64,000 nucleotides of DNA from Pseudomonas sp. QS1027 (GCF_002814235.1 NZ_PHSU01000034.1:1-64000), one strand, 5' to 3'; positions 7,745 to 16,096 are shown, counted from the first letter of the stretch. Program-made: numbers and translations. Notes: a model not told the origin generated them from the letters alone.

Positions 7745-10192
7745 GTGAATAACACACCCAACGCGCTTTACCAGGCGATCCGCAACGCACTGCCCAGCTC
7801 CCAGGCCTTTGCCCTGGCCCTGGCGGTCAGTGCCGTTGCTCCCCTGAGCCAGGCGGCTCAGGCTGATGCGGCCATCCATATCCAGGCCCAGCCCCTGGCA
7901 TCGGCCTTGAGTCAGTTGGGACAGCAAACCTCCCTGCAAGTGTTTTTCAGCCCGCAACTGGTGGCCGGCAAGCAGGCCCCGGCGGTCGACGGCAACCTGT
8001 CGCCGGAAGAGGCCCTGAACGTGCTGCTGCGCGGCAGCGGCCTGGACTATGACCTCAAGGACGGCTCGGTGACCCTGCGCGCTGGCGCCCCGGCCGCGAC
8101 CGGCGCGCTGGAGCTGGCACCGCTGGACGTCAAGGTGGTGGGCGACTGGCTCGGCGATGCCGACCAGGCCATTGTGCAGAACCACCCGGGGGCGCGGACC
8201 GTGATCCGCCGCCAGGCGATGGTCGAGCAGGGCGCGATGAACGTGAAGGACGCCCTGCGCACCGTGCCCGGCGTACAGGTGCAGGAAAACAACGGCACCG
8301 GCGGCAGCGATATTTCCCTCAACGTCGGTGTGCGCGGCCTGACGTCGCGTCTGTCGCCACGTTCCACCGTGCTGATCGATGGCGTGCCGGCGGCATTCGC
8401 CCCTTATGGCCAGCCACAGTTGTCGATGGCCCCGGTGTCGGTCGGTAACCTGGACAGCATCGACGTGGTACGCGGTGCCGGTTCCGTGCGTTATGGACCG
8501 CAGAACGTCGGCGGCGTGATCAACTTCGTGACCCGGGCCATTCCGGAGAAATTCTCCGGTGAGATCGGCAGCACCCTGGAAACCTCGCGCTACGGCGGCG
8601 TCAAGCACCTCGACACGGCTTTCCTCGGCGGCACCGCGGACAACGGTTTTGGCGCGGCGCTGTTGTACTCCGGCGTGAAGGGCGAGGGTTATCGCGAAAG
8701 CAACAACGGCAACGACATCAACGATGTCCTGCTCAAGACCCATTGGGCGCCGACCGACCAGGACGACTTCTCCCTCAACCTGCATTATTACGATGCCAAT
8801 GCGGACATGCCGGGTGGCCTGACCCAGCAGCAGTACAAGGCCAACCCGTATCAATCGGTGCGTGACTACGACAACTTCACCGGCCGGCGCAAGGACATCT
8901 CCTTCAAGTACAAGCGGCAGGTGGATGACCAGACCCAGGTCGAAGTGCTGACCTACTACACCGACAGTTTCCGGGGCAGCAATATCGCCGCCCGCGACCT
9001 CAAGACCCTCAGCGCCTACCCGCGCAGCTACTACACCTTTGGTGTCGAGCCACGGGCGTCCCACGTCTTCGACCTGGGCCCGACCACCCAGGAAGTCAGC
9101 GTCGGCTATCGCTACCTGAAAGAAGGCATGCACGAGGCCACCAGCCGCGAGGCCCTGGTCAACAACGTGCCGGTCCTGACCCCGACCTCCGACGGGCATG
9201 TCTACCAGGACCGTACCGGCGGTACCGAGGCCAATGCCTTCTACATCGATGACAAGATCGATATCGGCAAATGGACCATCACCCCGGGTATCCGCTTCGA
9301 GCGCATCAGCAGCAACTGGCATGACCGTCCGGTGCCGGGCACCAACTACGTGCCGGTCCAGGAGAAGTTCCGCAGTGTCGACAGCAACGAGCCGCTGCCG
9401 GCCCTGAGCGTGATGTACCACATCTCCGATGCCTGGAAAGTCTTCGCCAACTACGAAACCTCCTTCGGCAGCCTGCAGTACTTCCAGATTGCCCAGGGTG
9501 GCAACGGCAACAGCACGGCCAATGGCCTGCAACCGGAAAAGGCCAAGACCTACGAGCTGGGCACGCGGTATGACAACGGCACCTGGGGTGGTGAGATGAC
9601 GTTGTTCTACATCGACTTCTCCGATGAGCTGCAATACGTCAGCAACGATGTGGGCTGGACCAACCTGGGCGCCACCGCGCACCGGGGTATTGAAACTTCC
9701 GCGCACTACAACCTGGCGGACCTCGACCCGGCGCTCGACGGCCTGACCGCGAATGTCGGCCTCACCTACACCAAGGCGACCTCCCAGGGCGATATCCCGG
9801 GCTTCAAGGGCCGTGACCTGCCGCTGTACTCGCGCGAGGTGCTGAATGTCGGCCTGCGTTACGCGGTCAATCGCTGGACCTACAACCTCGACGGTTTCGC
9901 CCAGTCTTCCCAGCGTGCGCCGGGGACCGGGACCAACGCCGACGGCAGCTTCAACGGCAACTACATCACCACGCCGACCGCTGACGGCCAGTACGGCAAC
10001 ATTCCCGGCTACATGACCTGGGACGTGCGCGGTGCCTATGACTTCGGCGCGCAGCTGTCGAACCTGAAACTGGGGGCGGGGGTGCGTAACGTCTTCGACC
10101 AGCAGTACTTCACCCGGTCGAGCGACAACAATGCGGGGATCTACGTGGGTGAGCCACGGACCTTCTTTGTGCAGGCCAGTGTAGGGTTCTGA
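7745..10192 (+). CDS. fecA: FecA-type TonB-dependent ferric citrate receptor
   Basis: This is an 815-residue outer-membrane receptor, probably starting at a GTG at 7745 with AAGG upstream. It has a signal peptide (cleavage near 'SQAAQA'), then an N-terminal STN signalling domain (about residues 45-115) that contacts FecR, then plug and barrel. Many segments match E. coli FecA closely, such as VVGDWLGDA, ENNGTG, 'FAPYGQPQLSMAPVS', 'FLGGTADNGFGAALLYSG', 'YYDANADMPGGL' and 'DDKIDIGKWTITPGIRFE', so ferric dicitrate is the likely ligand. It ends in F, as barrel proteins do. It follows fecR by about 100 bases; the STN domain makes it a receptor that induces its own operon. Confidence 0.95.
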   Translation: MNNTPNALYQAIRNALPSSQAFALALAVSAVAPLSQAAQADAAIHIQAQPLASALSQLGQQTSLQVFFSPQLVAGKQAPAVDGNLSPEEALNVLLRGSGLDYDLKDGSVTLRAGAPAATGALELAPLDVKVVGDWLGDADQAIVQNHPGARTVIRRQAMVEQGAMNVKDALRTVPGVQVQENNGTGGSDISLNVGVRGLTSRLSPRSTVLIDGVPAAFAPYGQPQLSMAPVSVGNLDSIDVVRGAGSVRYGPQNVGGVINFVTRAIPEKFSGEIGSTLETSRYGGVKHLDTAFLGGTADNGFGAALLYSGVKGEGYRESNNGNDINDVLLKTHWAPTDQDDFSLNLHYYDANADMPGGLTQQQYKANPYQSVRDYDNFTGRRKDISFKYKRQVDDQTQVEVLTYYTDSFRGSNIAARDLKTLSAYPRSYYTFGVEPRASHVFDLGPTTQEVSVGYRYLKEGMHEATSREALVNNVPVLTPTSDGHVYQDRTGGTEANAFYIDDKIDIGKWTITPGIRFERISSNWHDRPVPGTNYVPVQEKFRSVDSNEPLPALSVMYHISDAWKVFANYETSFGSLQYFQIAQGGNGNSTANGLQPEKAKTYELGTRYDNGTWGGEMTLFYIDFSDELQYVSNDVGWTNLGATAHRGIETSAHYNLADLDPALDGLTANVGLTYTKATSQGDIPGFKGRDLPLYSREVLNVGLRYAVNRWTYNLDGFAQSSQRAPGTGTNADGSFNGNYITTPTADGQYGNIPGYMTWDVRGAYDFGAQLSNLKLGAGVRNVFDQQYFTRSSDNNAGIYVGEPRTFFVQASVGF

Positions 10193-10208
10193 TAGACCGC
10201 ATCACCTT

Positions 10209-10305
10209 CTTCGCGGGCAAGCTCCGCTCCCACATTAGTCCTGTGTCGTGCACAACATCCTGGCCTGACTCAGAACCACTGTGGGAGCGGAGCTTGCCCG
10301 CGAAG
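10209..10305. repeat. REP inverted pair (BIME)
   Basis: Two perfect 26-bp arms (CTTCGCGGGCAAGCTCCGCT... and its reverse complement) lie at 10209-10234 and 10280-10305. They sit between the convergent fecA and MFS genes, as is typical for fluorescens-group Pseudomonas REP elements. The structure can form a strong hairpin in the mRNA of either strand. Confidence 0.9.
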
Positions 10306-10311
10306 GCGTTT

Positions 10312-11463
10312 TCAGGTCCGCAGAATCCTTCCGCTGACCGCCACCCCCACCAGCATCACCGCGATCATCATAAAGGCCAGGTTCAACGAACTGACATGGG
10401 CGATAAAGCCGATCGCCGCCGGTCCCGCCAGAATCCCCGCATACCCCAGGGTGGTCACCGCCGGCACGGCGACGCTTTCCGCCATGACCTTCTGTTTCCC
10501 CACGGCGGTGTACAGCACCGGCACGATATTCGAGCACCCGGCGCCCACCAGCGCATAACCGATCAGCGCCGCCTCCCAGGCCGGCACCAGCGTGGCCAGG
10601 GCCAGGCCGGCCGCAGCGGTCAGCCCGCCGAACACAATCACTTTTTGCGCCCCCAGGCGCCGCACAATGGCATCGCCGGTCAGTCGGCCGACCGTCATGG
10701 TCAGGGCAAAGGCCGCGTAGCCGAGGCCCGCATAGGCATCCTCGACCTGGCGTTCGGCGCTGAGAAACACCGCGCTCCAGTCGAGCATCGCGCCTTCGGC
10801 GAGGAACACCACGAAACACAGCAGGCCGATAAACAGCACCACGCCATGGGGCACGGCAAAGGCCGGTCCCGAGCCTTCACTGCCATAGGGCAACAGGTGC
10901 GGGGCGGCCTTGTACAGCGCCGCCAGCAGAAACACGATCACCACGCCAATCGCCCCCAGGGGCGACAGCCCCAGGCCCAGCAGCGCGCTGACCCCGGCGG
11001 CGCCGGAGATCCCGCCGAGGCTGAACAGCCCGTGAAAGCCCGACATCATGGTCTTGCCGCTGGCGCGCTCGACGATCACCGCCTGCAGGTTGACAGTGGA
11101 GTCCACCGAACCGAGCCCGGCGCCGAACAGAAACAGGCTGGCCACCAGCCAGGGAATCGAACTGACCGTGGCCAATAGCGGCAGCGCGATGCAGATCAGC
11201 AAGGTGCCGACGCTCAGCACCCGCCGACAACCGAAACGCGAGGCCAGGGAGCCAGCCACCGGCATGGCGATGATCGAACCGACCCCGAGGCACAACAGCA
11301 ACAACCCCAGGGTGCCTTCATCGAGCCCGGCGCGGGCCTTGGCGTAAGGCACCAGCGGCGCCCAGGCGGCGACGCCGAAACCGGCGATAAAGAAGGCGAT
11401 ACGGGTCGACATCTGTTCCAGGCGTCCCGGTTTGAGCGGGGCGTGGGAGTGGAGGGCGGTCAT
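10312..11463 (-). CDS. MFS transporter
   Basis: This is a 383-residue protein with about twelve hydrophobic segments, typical of the major facilitator superfamily. The start at 11463 has AAGGA 8 bases upstream; an earlier start adds only a non-hydrophobic tail. 'GSLASRFGCRRVL' between helices 2 and 3 matches the MFS loop motif (G-x-x-x-D/R-R-x-G-R-R). 'WAPLVPYAKARAGLDEGTLG' near the N-terminus and 'GAMLDWSAVFL' in the second half are the pattern of the YbjJ/FucP-like subgroup, as far as I can tell. The substrate is unknown. It lies alone between a REP pair and doxX. Confidence 0.85.
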   Translation of the reverse strand: MTALHSHAPLKPGRLEQMSTRIAFFIAGFGVAAWAPLVPYAKARAGLDEGTLGLLLLCLGVGSIIAMPVAGSLASRFGCRRVLSVGTLLICIALPLLATVSSIPWLVASLFLFGAGLGSVDSTVNLQAVIVERASGKTMMSGFHGLFSLGGISGAAGVSALLGLGLSPLGAIGVVIVFLLAALYKAAPHLLPYGSEGSGPAFAVPHGVVLFIGLLCFVVFLAEGAMLDWSAVFLSAERQVEDAYAGLGYAAFALTMTVGRLTGDAIVRRLGAQKVIVFGGLTAAAGLALATLVPAWEAALIGYALVGAGCSNIVPVLYTAVGKQKVMAESVAVPAVTTLGYAGILAGPAAIGFIAHVSSLNLAFMMIAVMLVGVAVSGRILRT

Positions 11464-11565
11464 GAAAAATCCTTGGCGGGCCGGCAGACAACGCTGTGCA
11501 AGGGAACATCCTTGCACATCGTGTCCGGCGCGGCGAGGCCAAGGACCGGTTTTATAACCGCTCGG

Positions 11566-12006
11566 TCAGGCTTTGCGACGGGCATCCAGGCTCAAGCGCC
11601 CGCCGCCGAAAGCGACAACCTGCAACAGGCCGCCGGCCATGGCGATGTTCTTGAAGAAGTGGATGAACTGGTTCTGGTCGCCCAGGTGATTGTGGAACGC
11701 CAGGGCGGTGGCCACGGTGAACAGCGCCATGATCAGGGCGACGGCACGGGTGCGGTAACCGAGGATCAACAACAGGCTGCCGCCGACTTCGACGGCGATC
11801 GCCGCGATCAGGGCCAGCTGTGGCAGGGGCAGGCCCGCCGATTCGATGTAGCCGATCATGCCGGCAGGGTTGGCGATCTTCGAGAAACCCGAGAGCAGGA
11901 AGATCGCGGCCAGCAGGATGCGCCCGGCAAGGGCGATGGCGGCCGAAGGGCTGGCGCTGTCGGTCTGGCTGTGGAGAGCGGAGTGGGCGTTGGCGGTGTT
12001 GGACAT
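11566..12006 (-). CDS. DoxX-family membrane protein
   Basis: This is a 146-residue protein from the ATG at 12006. Four hydrophobic segments are visible, with 'GRILLAAIFLLSGFSKIANP' as the family signature at the first, then 'AAIAVEVGGSLLLILGYRTR' and 'FHNHLGDQNQFIHFFKNIAM', all typical of DoxX/YqjF. These proteins sit in the inner membrane; several are linked to redox or aldehyde/quinone stress. The gene is divergent from a LysR-type regulator, a common arrangement for this family, so that regulator probably controls it. Confidence 0.88.
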   Translation of the reverse strand: MSNTANAHSALHSQTDSASPSAAIALAGRILLAAIFLLSGFSKIANPAGMIGYIESAGLPLPQLALIAAIAVEVGGSLLLILGYRTRAVALIMALFTVATALAFHNHLGDQNQFIHFFKNIAMAGGLLQVVAFGGGRLSLDARRKA

Positions 12007-12111
12007 GGACTGATACCTGTGAGTGCGACGCGACCACCATGGTGCGTCGGAGTGGTGAGCAGTCTGCCATCGAGGTAACGTACGCAATAGCCGAATAATT
12101 TCGAGGATTAG

Positions 12112-12128
12112 GTTCGAAAATATCGAAC
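12112..12128. promoter_or_regulatory. 17-bp palindrome, candidate LysR operator
   Basis: GTTCGA and TCGAAC flank five bases, giving a T-N11-A type palindrome between the divergent doxX and lysR genes. It lies 18 bases before the lysR start, suggesting autoregulation. This is inferred from position and symmetry only. Confidence 0.5.
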
Positions 12129-12146
12129 ACCTCCAGGAGCCCGCCC

Positions 12147-13067
12147 ATGATTGCCAATCCCGGTACACCGACCCTCGACCAACTGCGGGTGCTGCTGACC
12201 GTGGTCGAAACCGGCAGTTTTGCCGCCGCCGCGCGCAAGCTCAGTCGCGCCACCTCGGTGATCAGCTACACCATCGCCAACCTGGAACTGCAACTGGGGG
12301 TGCAATTGTTTGATCGTACCATCACGCGCAAGCCGCAGTTGACCGACGCCGGCCGTACGGTGCTGGCCGAGGCGCGGACGATCTACAGTGGCATCGACGG
12401 CTTGCGCGCCAAGGTCAAGGGGCTGTTGCAGGGGCTGGAAGCGGAAATTCACCTGGTGGTCGATGTGATGCTGCCGGCGGCGCGCCTGGTGGATGTGCTC
12501 AAGGGTTTCCGCGCGCAGTTCCCCACGGTGCTCCTGCACCTGCATGTGGAGGCCCTGGGGGCGGTGGCGCAACTGGTGCTGGAGGGGCGCGCGAGTGTCG
12601 GCGTCAGTGGTTTTTTCAGTCGCGGCATGGCCGGGCTGGAGCGGGTCGGGGTGGGCAGCGTCGAACTGATTTCAGTGGCTTCGCCCAGTCATCCGTTGGC
12701 CCAGGGCATGAACCTGCCCGGGGCCGGTCGTGAGCATGTGCAACTGGTGCTTTCGGACCGTTCGAACCTGACCCGCAACCAGGAGTTCGGCGTGCTCGGC
12801 ACCCGCACCTGGCGCCTGGCGGACCTGGGCTCGAAGTTGATGCTGCTGCGCGAAGGGGTCGGTTGGGGCAACATGCCCGCGCCGATGGTGGCCGAGGACC
12901 TGGCCAGTGGCCGCCTGGTCCGCCTGGACCTGCCGGATATGCGCGGTGGCCCTTATGGCCTGGATGCGATTTATCGAACCGACACGCCGCCGGGGCCGGC
13001 GGCGTCCTGGTTGATTGCCCGGCTGGTGGCGCAAGTGCAGGCGCCACCCGCCTGCACGGCCGACTGA
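12147..13067 (+). CDS. LysR-type transcriptional regulator
   Basis: This is a 306-residue LysR-type regulator. The N-terminal winged helix reads 'LDQLRVLLTVVETGSFAAAA' followed by 'LSRATSVISYTIANLELQLG'. The C-terminal effector-binding domain runs from about residue 92. An AGGAG lies 10 bases before the ATG. Divergence from doxX, with a palindrome in between, suggests that it controls doxX and itself. The inducer is unknown. Confidence 0.92.
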   Translation: MIANPGTPTLDQLRVLLTVVETGSFAAAARKLSRATSVISYTIANLELQLGVQLFDRTITRKPQLTDAGRTVLAEARTIYSGIDGLRAKVKGLLQGLEAEIHLVVDVMLPAARLVDVLKGFRAQFPTVLLHLHVEALGAVAQLVLEGRASVGVSGFFSRGMAGLERVGVGSVELISVASPSHPLAQGMNLPGAGREHVQLVLSDRSNLTRNQEFGVLGTRTWRLADLGSKLMLLREGVGWGNMPAPMVAEDLASGRLVRLDLPDMRGGPYGLDAIYRTDTPPGPAASWLIARLVAQVQAPPACTAD

Positions 13068-13093
13068 GAGGCGTGGCGCGGCGCCGCGCCGCC

Positions 13094-14239
13094 TCAGCGC
13101 AGTTGTTCGACGATATCCGCGACGCTGCTGAGCACGTCCTTGCCCAGTTGCCTGGAACGCTGGCCGGACCAGCCGGTGCGCAGGTCCGGGGCGTCGTCGT
13201 TGTCCTTGAAGGGCATTTCCAGGGTCAGCGACAGGCAGTCGAAGCGCTGGCCGACACTGTTGCAGGCCAGGGTCATGTTGGCCTGGCCAGGCAGGCTGCG
13301 GGTGTAGCCGTGGGTGGTCTGGAAATCCACCGTGAGCGCGCTCAGATGGCTGCGGAAGTGGCTTTCCAGCCGGGCGATACGCGGTGTGTAGCCAGGATTG
13401 CCTTCGCAGCCGGCGGTGAAGATGTAGGGGATTTCCTCGTCGCCGTGGACATCCAGGAACAGGTCGACGCCATGCTGGGCCATCTGCTGCTGGACGAACA
13501 GGACTTCGGGGCTGATTTCCTGGCTGGCGTTCTGCCAGGCGCGGTTCAGGTCCTGGCCCATGGCGTTGGTGCGCAGATGCCCGTGGAAGGCTCCGTCCGG
13601 GTTCATATTGGGCACCAGGTACAGGTCGGCGCGGGTCAGCAGGTCGCGCAGCTCGGCATCGTCTTCCTGTTGCAGGCGCTCGATCACGCCTTCCATGAAC
13701 CATTCGGCCATGTGCTCGCCCGGATGCTGCTGGGCGATGATCCAGACCTTGCGCCGGCCTTCGGCACCGTTGCCTTTGCGCAACAGCTGGATATCCCGGC
13801 CTTCGACACTTTTGCCGACGGCCAGCAGCTCGGTACCGGCGTGGGTCAGGGCCTGCTCGATCAGCCAGTCATGGCGCTCGCGGCTGTAGGGTTCGAAGTA
13901 GGCGAACCAGACTTGCTCCTGTTCGGCCACCAGGTTGATATGCAGGCTTTCACCGTCGAAACGGGTGTCGACGCGAAACCAGTTCTGGTGATCGTAGGAC
14001 GCGACGGCGCGGTAGCCGGTCCATGCCTTGTTGTAGGAGGATTGGCTGGCGTTGCTCAGTTCGAAGGCATAGGTCTCGCCCGTTCGCAGGCCTTCAACCT
14101 TGAAATGGAACCACTGGAAATGCTGGCTGCGGGTATCCGGCTCCATGGCCAGGAGCAGGTGGTGCGGGTTGCTGGTGTCCAGTGCCTGGATATTACCGCT
14201 GTCGAAGTCGCTGCTGATTTTGAGAGGAGATAGAACCAC
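13094..14239 (-). CDS. M14-family cytosolic carboxypeptidase
   Basis: This is a 381-residue zinc carboxypeptidase of the cytosolic (CCP/M14 subfamily D-like) type. After an N-terminal beta domain (residues 1-125), the zinc motif HPGEHMAEWF supplies His and Glu, and the third ligand is probably the His in 'LDVHGDEEIPYIF'. 'NPDGAFHGHLRTNAMGQDLNR' holds the substrate-binding Asn-Arg pattern. No signal peptide is seen. Bacterial members are thought to trim peptides or side-chain glutamates, but the true substrate is unknown. The start is a GTG at 14239; no nearby ATG fits. An upstream Fur-box-like site raises the possibility of iron control. Confidence 0.88.
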   Translation of the reverse strand: MVLSPLKISSDFDSGNIQALDTSNPHHLLLAMEPDTRSQHFQWFHFKVEGLRTGETYAFELSNASQSSYNKAWTGYRAVASYDHQNWFRVDTRFDGESLHINLVAEQEQVWFAYFEPYSRERHDWLIEQALTHAGTELLAVGKSVEGRDIQLLRKGNGAEGRRKVWIIAQQHPGEHMAEWFMEGVIERLQQEDDAELRDLLTRADLYLVPNMNPDGAFHGHLRTNAMGQDLNRAWQNASQEISPEVLFVQQQMAQHGVDLFLDVHGDEEIPYIFTAGCEGNPGYTPRIARLESHFRSHLSALTVDFQTTHGYTRSLPGQANMTLACNSVGQRFDCLSLTLEMPFKDNDDAPDLRTGWSGQRSRQLGKDVLSSVADIVEQLR

Positions 14240-14544
14240 GGGCGGGTACCTGAAGAAGCTTTTTGTGGTTGCTACTGTACACCTCGAGGGCGTATTAGCC
14301 GAGGCGCGAGGACGTGGGGGGCTGGAGAGGGGGGCGTCGTCCCTGACGCATTACTAGTTTAGTGCTTATGATATTCATTCTCAAAAAAATATCCATGCAA
14401 CTTTACTATCGGGACGAGGGGTATCCGAAGTCTGGATTGGGGGATGTTCCTTTGCTATCATCGCCCGCATCGCGACTGCCCACCCATAGGGCAGCGCACC
14501 TGTCTTCATTAGCCTGAAGCCAAGCCCGTGAATAAATCGGGTGC
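14240..14544. other. intergenic region between the carboxypeptidase and PrrF, with a Fur box
   Basis: No gene is seen. It contains a strong Fur-box-like site at 14364-14382 (own entry) and a short hairpin CTGCCC/GGGCAG at about 14477-14495. No reading frame has both a ribosome site and typical Pseudomonas codon use. Confidence 0.5.
14364..14382. promoter_or_regulatory. Fur-box-like site with a minus-strand promoter
   Basis: 15 of 19 bases match the consensus GATAATGATAATCATTATC. On the minus strand it overlaps the spacer of a possible promoter, TTGAGA-17-TAAACT, which would point to the M14 carboxypeptidase. The match was counted by eye. Confidence 0.6.
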
Positions 14545-14657
14545 AAAAAAAGACCCGGCAAAAAGCCGGGTCAAAAACCGTGATTAGCCTGATGAGGAGA
14601 TAATCCAGGAGTCCGACCTAAGGTCTCCGGGTTATCGACCGATCTCGCGACCGGCTG
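14545..14657 (-). ncRNA. prrF: PrrF-type iron-responsive small RNA
   Basis: A minus-strand promoter TTGACC-16-TATTAT (14691-14664) overlaps a strong Fur box. About 113 bases downstream is a rho-independent terminator, GACCCGGC-AAAAA-GCCGGGTC read on either strand, followed on the minus strand by seven Ts. Between them lies the sequence CTCCTCATCAGGCTAATCAC, which I recognise as the conserved PrrF core that base-pairs with mRNAs of iron-using proteins such as sodB. PrrF is repressed by Fur with iron and, when made, spares iron by silencing non-essential iron proteins. Only one copy is visible here, as is usual outside P. aeruginosa. The 5' end is estimated from the promoter. Confidence 0.85.
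14552..14572 (-). terminator. rho-independent terminator of PrrF
   Basis: An 8-bp perfect stem (GACCCGGC/GCCGGGTC) with an A5 loop on the plus strand is followed, on the minus strand, by a run of seven Ts at 14551-14545. Confidence 0.85.
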
Positions 14658-14659
14658 AC

Positions 14660-14678
14660 TGCAATAATAATCATTATC
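14660..14678 (-). promoter_or_regulatory. Fur box over the PrrF promoter
   Basis: 15 of 19 bases match the Fur consensus, and the last twelve (ATAATCATTATC) are all identical to it. It covers the -10 region (14664-14669) of the PrrF promoter, so binding of Fur-Fe would block transcription. Confidence 0.85.
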
Positions 14679-14765
14679 ATTTGCAGGTCAAGTCTTTTAC
14701 CGTTTCCGCGGATATTATTTTCCCCTTCCCTCCCCAGAGCCGGTTATTTCCTGGCTACGGTGTGC

Positions 14766-15128
14766 TCACGCCGTGCGGGTCTGTATCTGCACGACGCGGT
14801 CCACCAGGGCCTTGGCCATGTCGATCATGTACACCACCGAACACCCCAGGTCGCGGTTCGCGCTGTTCGCGGCTTCGTAGGCGGCCGCCGCCGCGCAGCG
14901 CAGCAGGTCCGAGGCCTGGATCATGGCGTCCTCGATATCCAGGTCGTCGCGTACGGCAAAGAGCTTCTGGTAGAGGGGTTCATCGCTGGTGTTCGCCGCG
15001 CAGGGGGCGGGTGAAACGCCTGGTTTCAAATAATAGTCGAGTGCACGTTGGGCGGCGGCGCGATCCTTGAGGGACGCGAGGGGGCTTTTCGAGTCGGTTC
15101 GAGGGCTTTCTGTCGTGATGGAAGTCAT
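14766..15128 (-). CDS. small DUF6124/DUF3077-like protein
   Basis: This is a 120-residue soluble protein. Its block 'AAAQRALDYYLKP' followed by 'LFAVRDDLDIEDAMIQASDLL' and a helical C-terminus is the pattern I know from a Pseudomonas family annotated as DUF6124 or DUF3077; function unknown. The helical part 'AAAAAYEAANSANRDLG' is alanine-rich. It is divergent from the repressor gene at 15258, and half-site repeats lie in the shared intergenic space, so it is a likely target of that repressor. The gene ends about 110 bases from the PrrF promoter. Confidence 0.65.
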   Translation of the reverse strand: MTSITTESPRTDSKSPLASLKDRAAAQRALDYYLKPGVSPAPCAANTSDEPLYQKLFAVRDDLDIEDAMIQASDLLRCAAAAAYEAANSANRDLGCSVVYMIDMAKALVDRVVQIQTRTA

Positions 15129-15184
15129 GAGGGGCCTGCCTTTCAGAGGAAGTTCAAGTCAGCTCTTTAAGGTTAGTACTATTG

Positions 15185-15250
15185 GTATTGTGTTGCTCGT
15201 CACAAACAATACATTTTGTGTATTGAGTGGCGAAGTACTGTCCGTATTGT
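15185..15250. promoter_or_regulatory. cluster of GTATTGT half-sites, candidate repressor operators
   Basis: GTATTGT occurs at 15185-15191 and 15244-15250, its reverse complement ACAATAC at 15206-15212, and a GTATTG at 15220-15225. CAATACA-N5-TGTATTG at 15207-15225 forms one clear dyad. The cluster lies immediately before the repressor start at 15258 and between divergent genes, where autoregulatory operators of CI-like repressors are found. Confidence 0.6.
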
Positions 15251-15257
15251 TCCGTCC

Positions 15258-15908
15258 ATGGATAAATGGATAGCATTGGTGAAGGCCAAGCTCGAAGAGC
15301 TTCGTCTTTCACAGGAAAAACTTGGCGAACGTCTGGACATCACCCAGGGCGGCGTCGGCCATTGGCTGAACAAAAGGCGCAAGCCTGATCTCGTGATGAT
15401 GAACAAGGTCCTCCAGGCGCTGGGCCTGGGGCACCTGGAGGTGGTCCTGCTGGTTCGCGACCGCGCGGTGGCGGCCCAGGCCCCCGAGGAGCAGGACGAG
15501 CAGGTCTACGACATCACCTCGGCGTTTCGCTACCCGGTCAGCGACTGGCAGGAGGTGGCCACGCTGCAGGATTCCGCCAGGGGCGAGTACGCCGGGCGTT
15601 ACGAGGTGACCGATCATTACGCCCCGGCGGCGTTCTGGTTGCAGGTGGTGGGGGATGCGATGACGGCCCCGTCCGGTACCAGCGTGCCCGAGGGCATGAT
15701 GGTGCTGGTGGACCCGGACCGGGAGGTCGAGGCCGGCAGCCTGGTGATCGCCCGTTTGCGCGAAGGCGAGGAAGCGATTTTCCGTCAGTGGATGGAGGAG
15801 GGTGGGCAACCCTACCTCAAGCCGTTGAACCCGACCTGGCCGAAGATTCCGGTGGGTGAGGATTGCTGTGTGATCGGCGTGGTGGTGCAGGCGACCGCGA
15901 AGTTCTGA
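15258..15908 (+). CDS. CI/PrtR-like repressor with a degenerate S24 protease domain
   Basis: This is a 216-residue protein from the ATG at 15258. An N-terminal XRE helix-turn-helix (LRLSQEKLGERLDITQGGVG) is followed by a LexA/CI-type C-terminal domain, as in Pseudomonas PrtR-type pyocin repressors. The normal GDSM/GNSM motif with the nucleophilic serine reads GDAM (Ala, codon GCG), and the position of the catalytic lysine (lambda CI 'TFKKL') reads 'IFRQW'. Both members of the Ser-Lys dyad therefore seem lost, so RecA-stimulated self-cleavage is not expected. The dimerisation surface 'PEGMMVLVDPDREVEAG' is kept. Half-sites upstream suggest autoregulation. No pyocin genes are adjacent. Confidence 0.88.
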   Translation: MDKWIALVKAKLEELRLSQEKLGERLDITQGGVGHWLNKRRKPDLVMMNKVLQALGLGHLEVVLLVRDRAVAAQAPEEQDEQVYDITSAFRYPVSDWQEVATLQDSARGEYAGRYEVTDHYAPAAFWLQVVGDAMTAPSGTSVPEGMMVLVDPDREVEAGSLVIARLREGEEAIFRQWMEEGGQPYLKPLNPTWPKIPVGEDCCVIGVVVQATAKF

Positions 15909-15937
15909 AGGTTGGCTCCGTTCGTGACGCGTTCACC

Positions 15938-16096
15938 TGTGGGAGCGGAGCTTGCCCGCGAAGAATGCGCTGCGGTGTATCAGGCACACCGCGTCATCGT
16001 TCTTCGCGGGCAAGCTCCGCTCCCACAAAAGCCCAGGCGTCCGCAAGATCGATGCAAGACTTGCCGGCCTCATCGCCGGCAAGCCGGCTCCCACAA
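15938..16096. repeat. REP cluster (three units)
   Basis: A perfect inverted pair of 26-bp arms (15938-15963 and 16002-16027) is followed by a third, related unit at about 16060-16096 that ends in GGCTCCCACA. It separates the repressor from the end of liuD and may terminate the convergent transcripts. Confidence 0.85.

Noticed and set aside
7739..9706. 655-codon open frame antisense to fecA
   Set aside because: The sense strand matches FecA over its full length, so the antisense frame is a composition effect.
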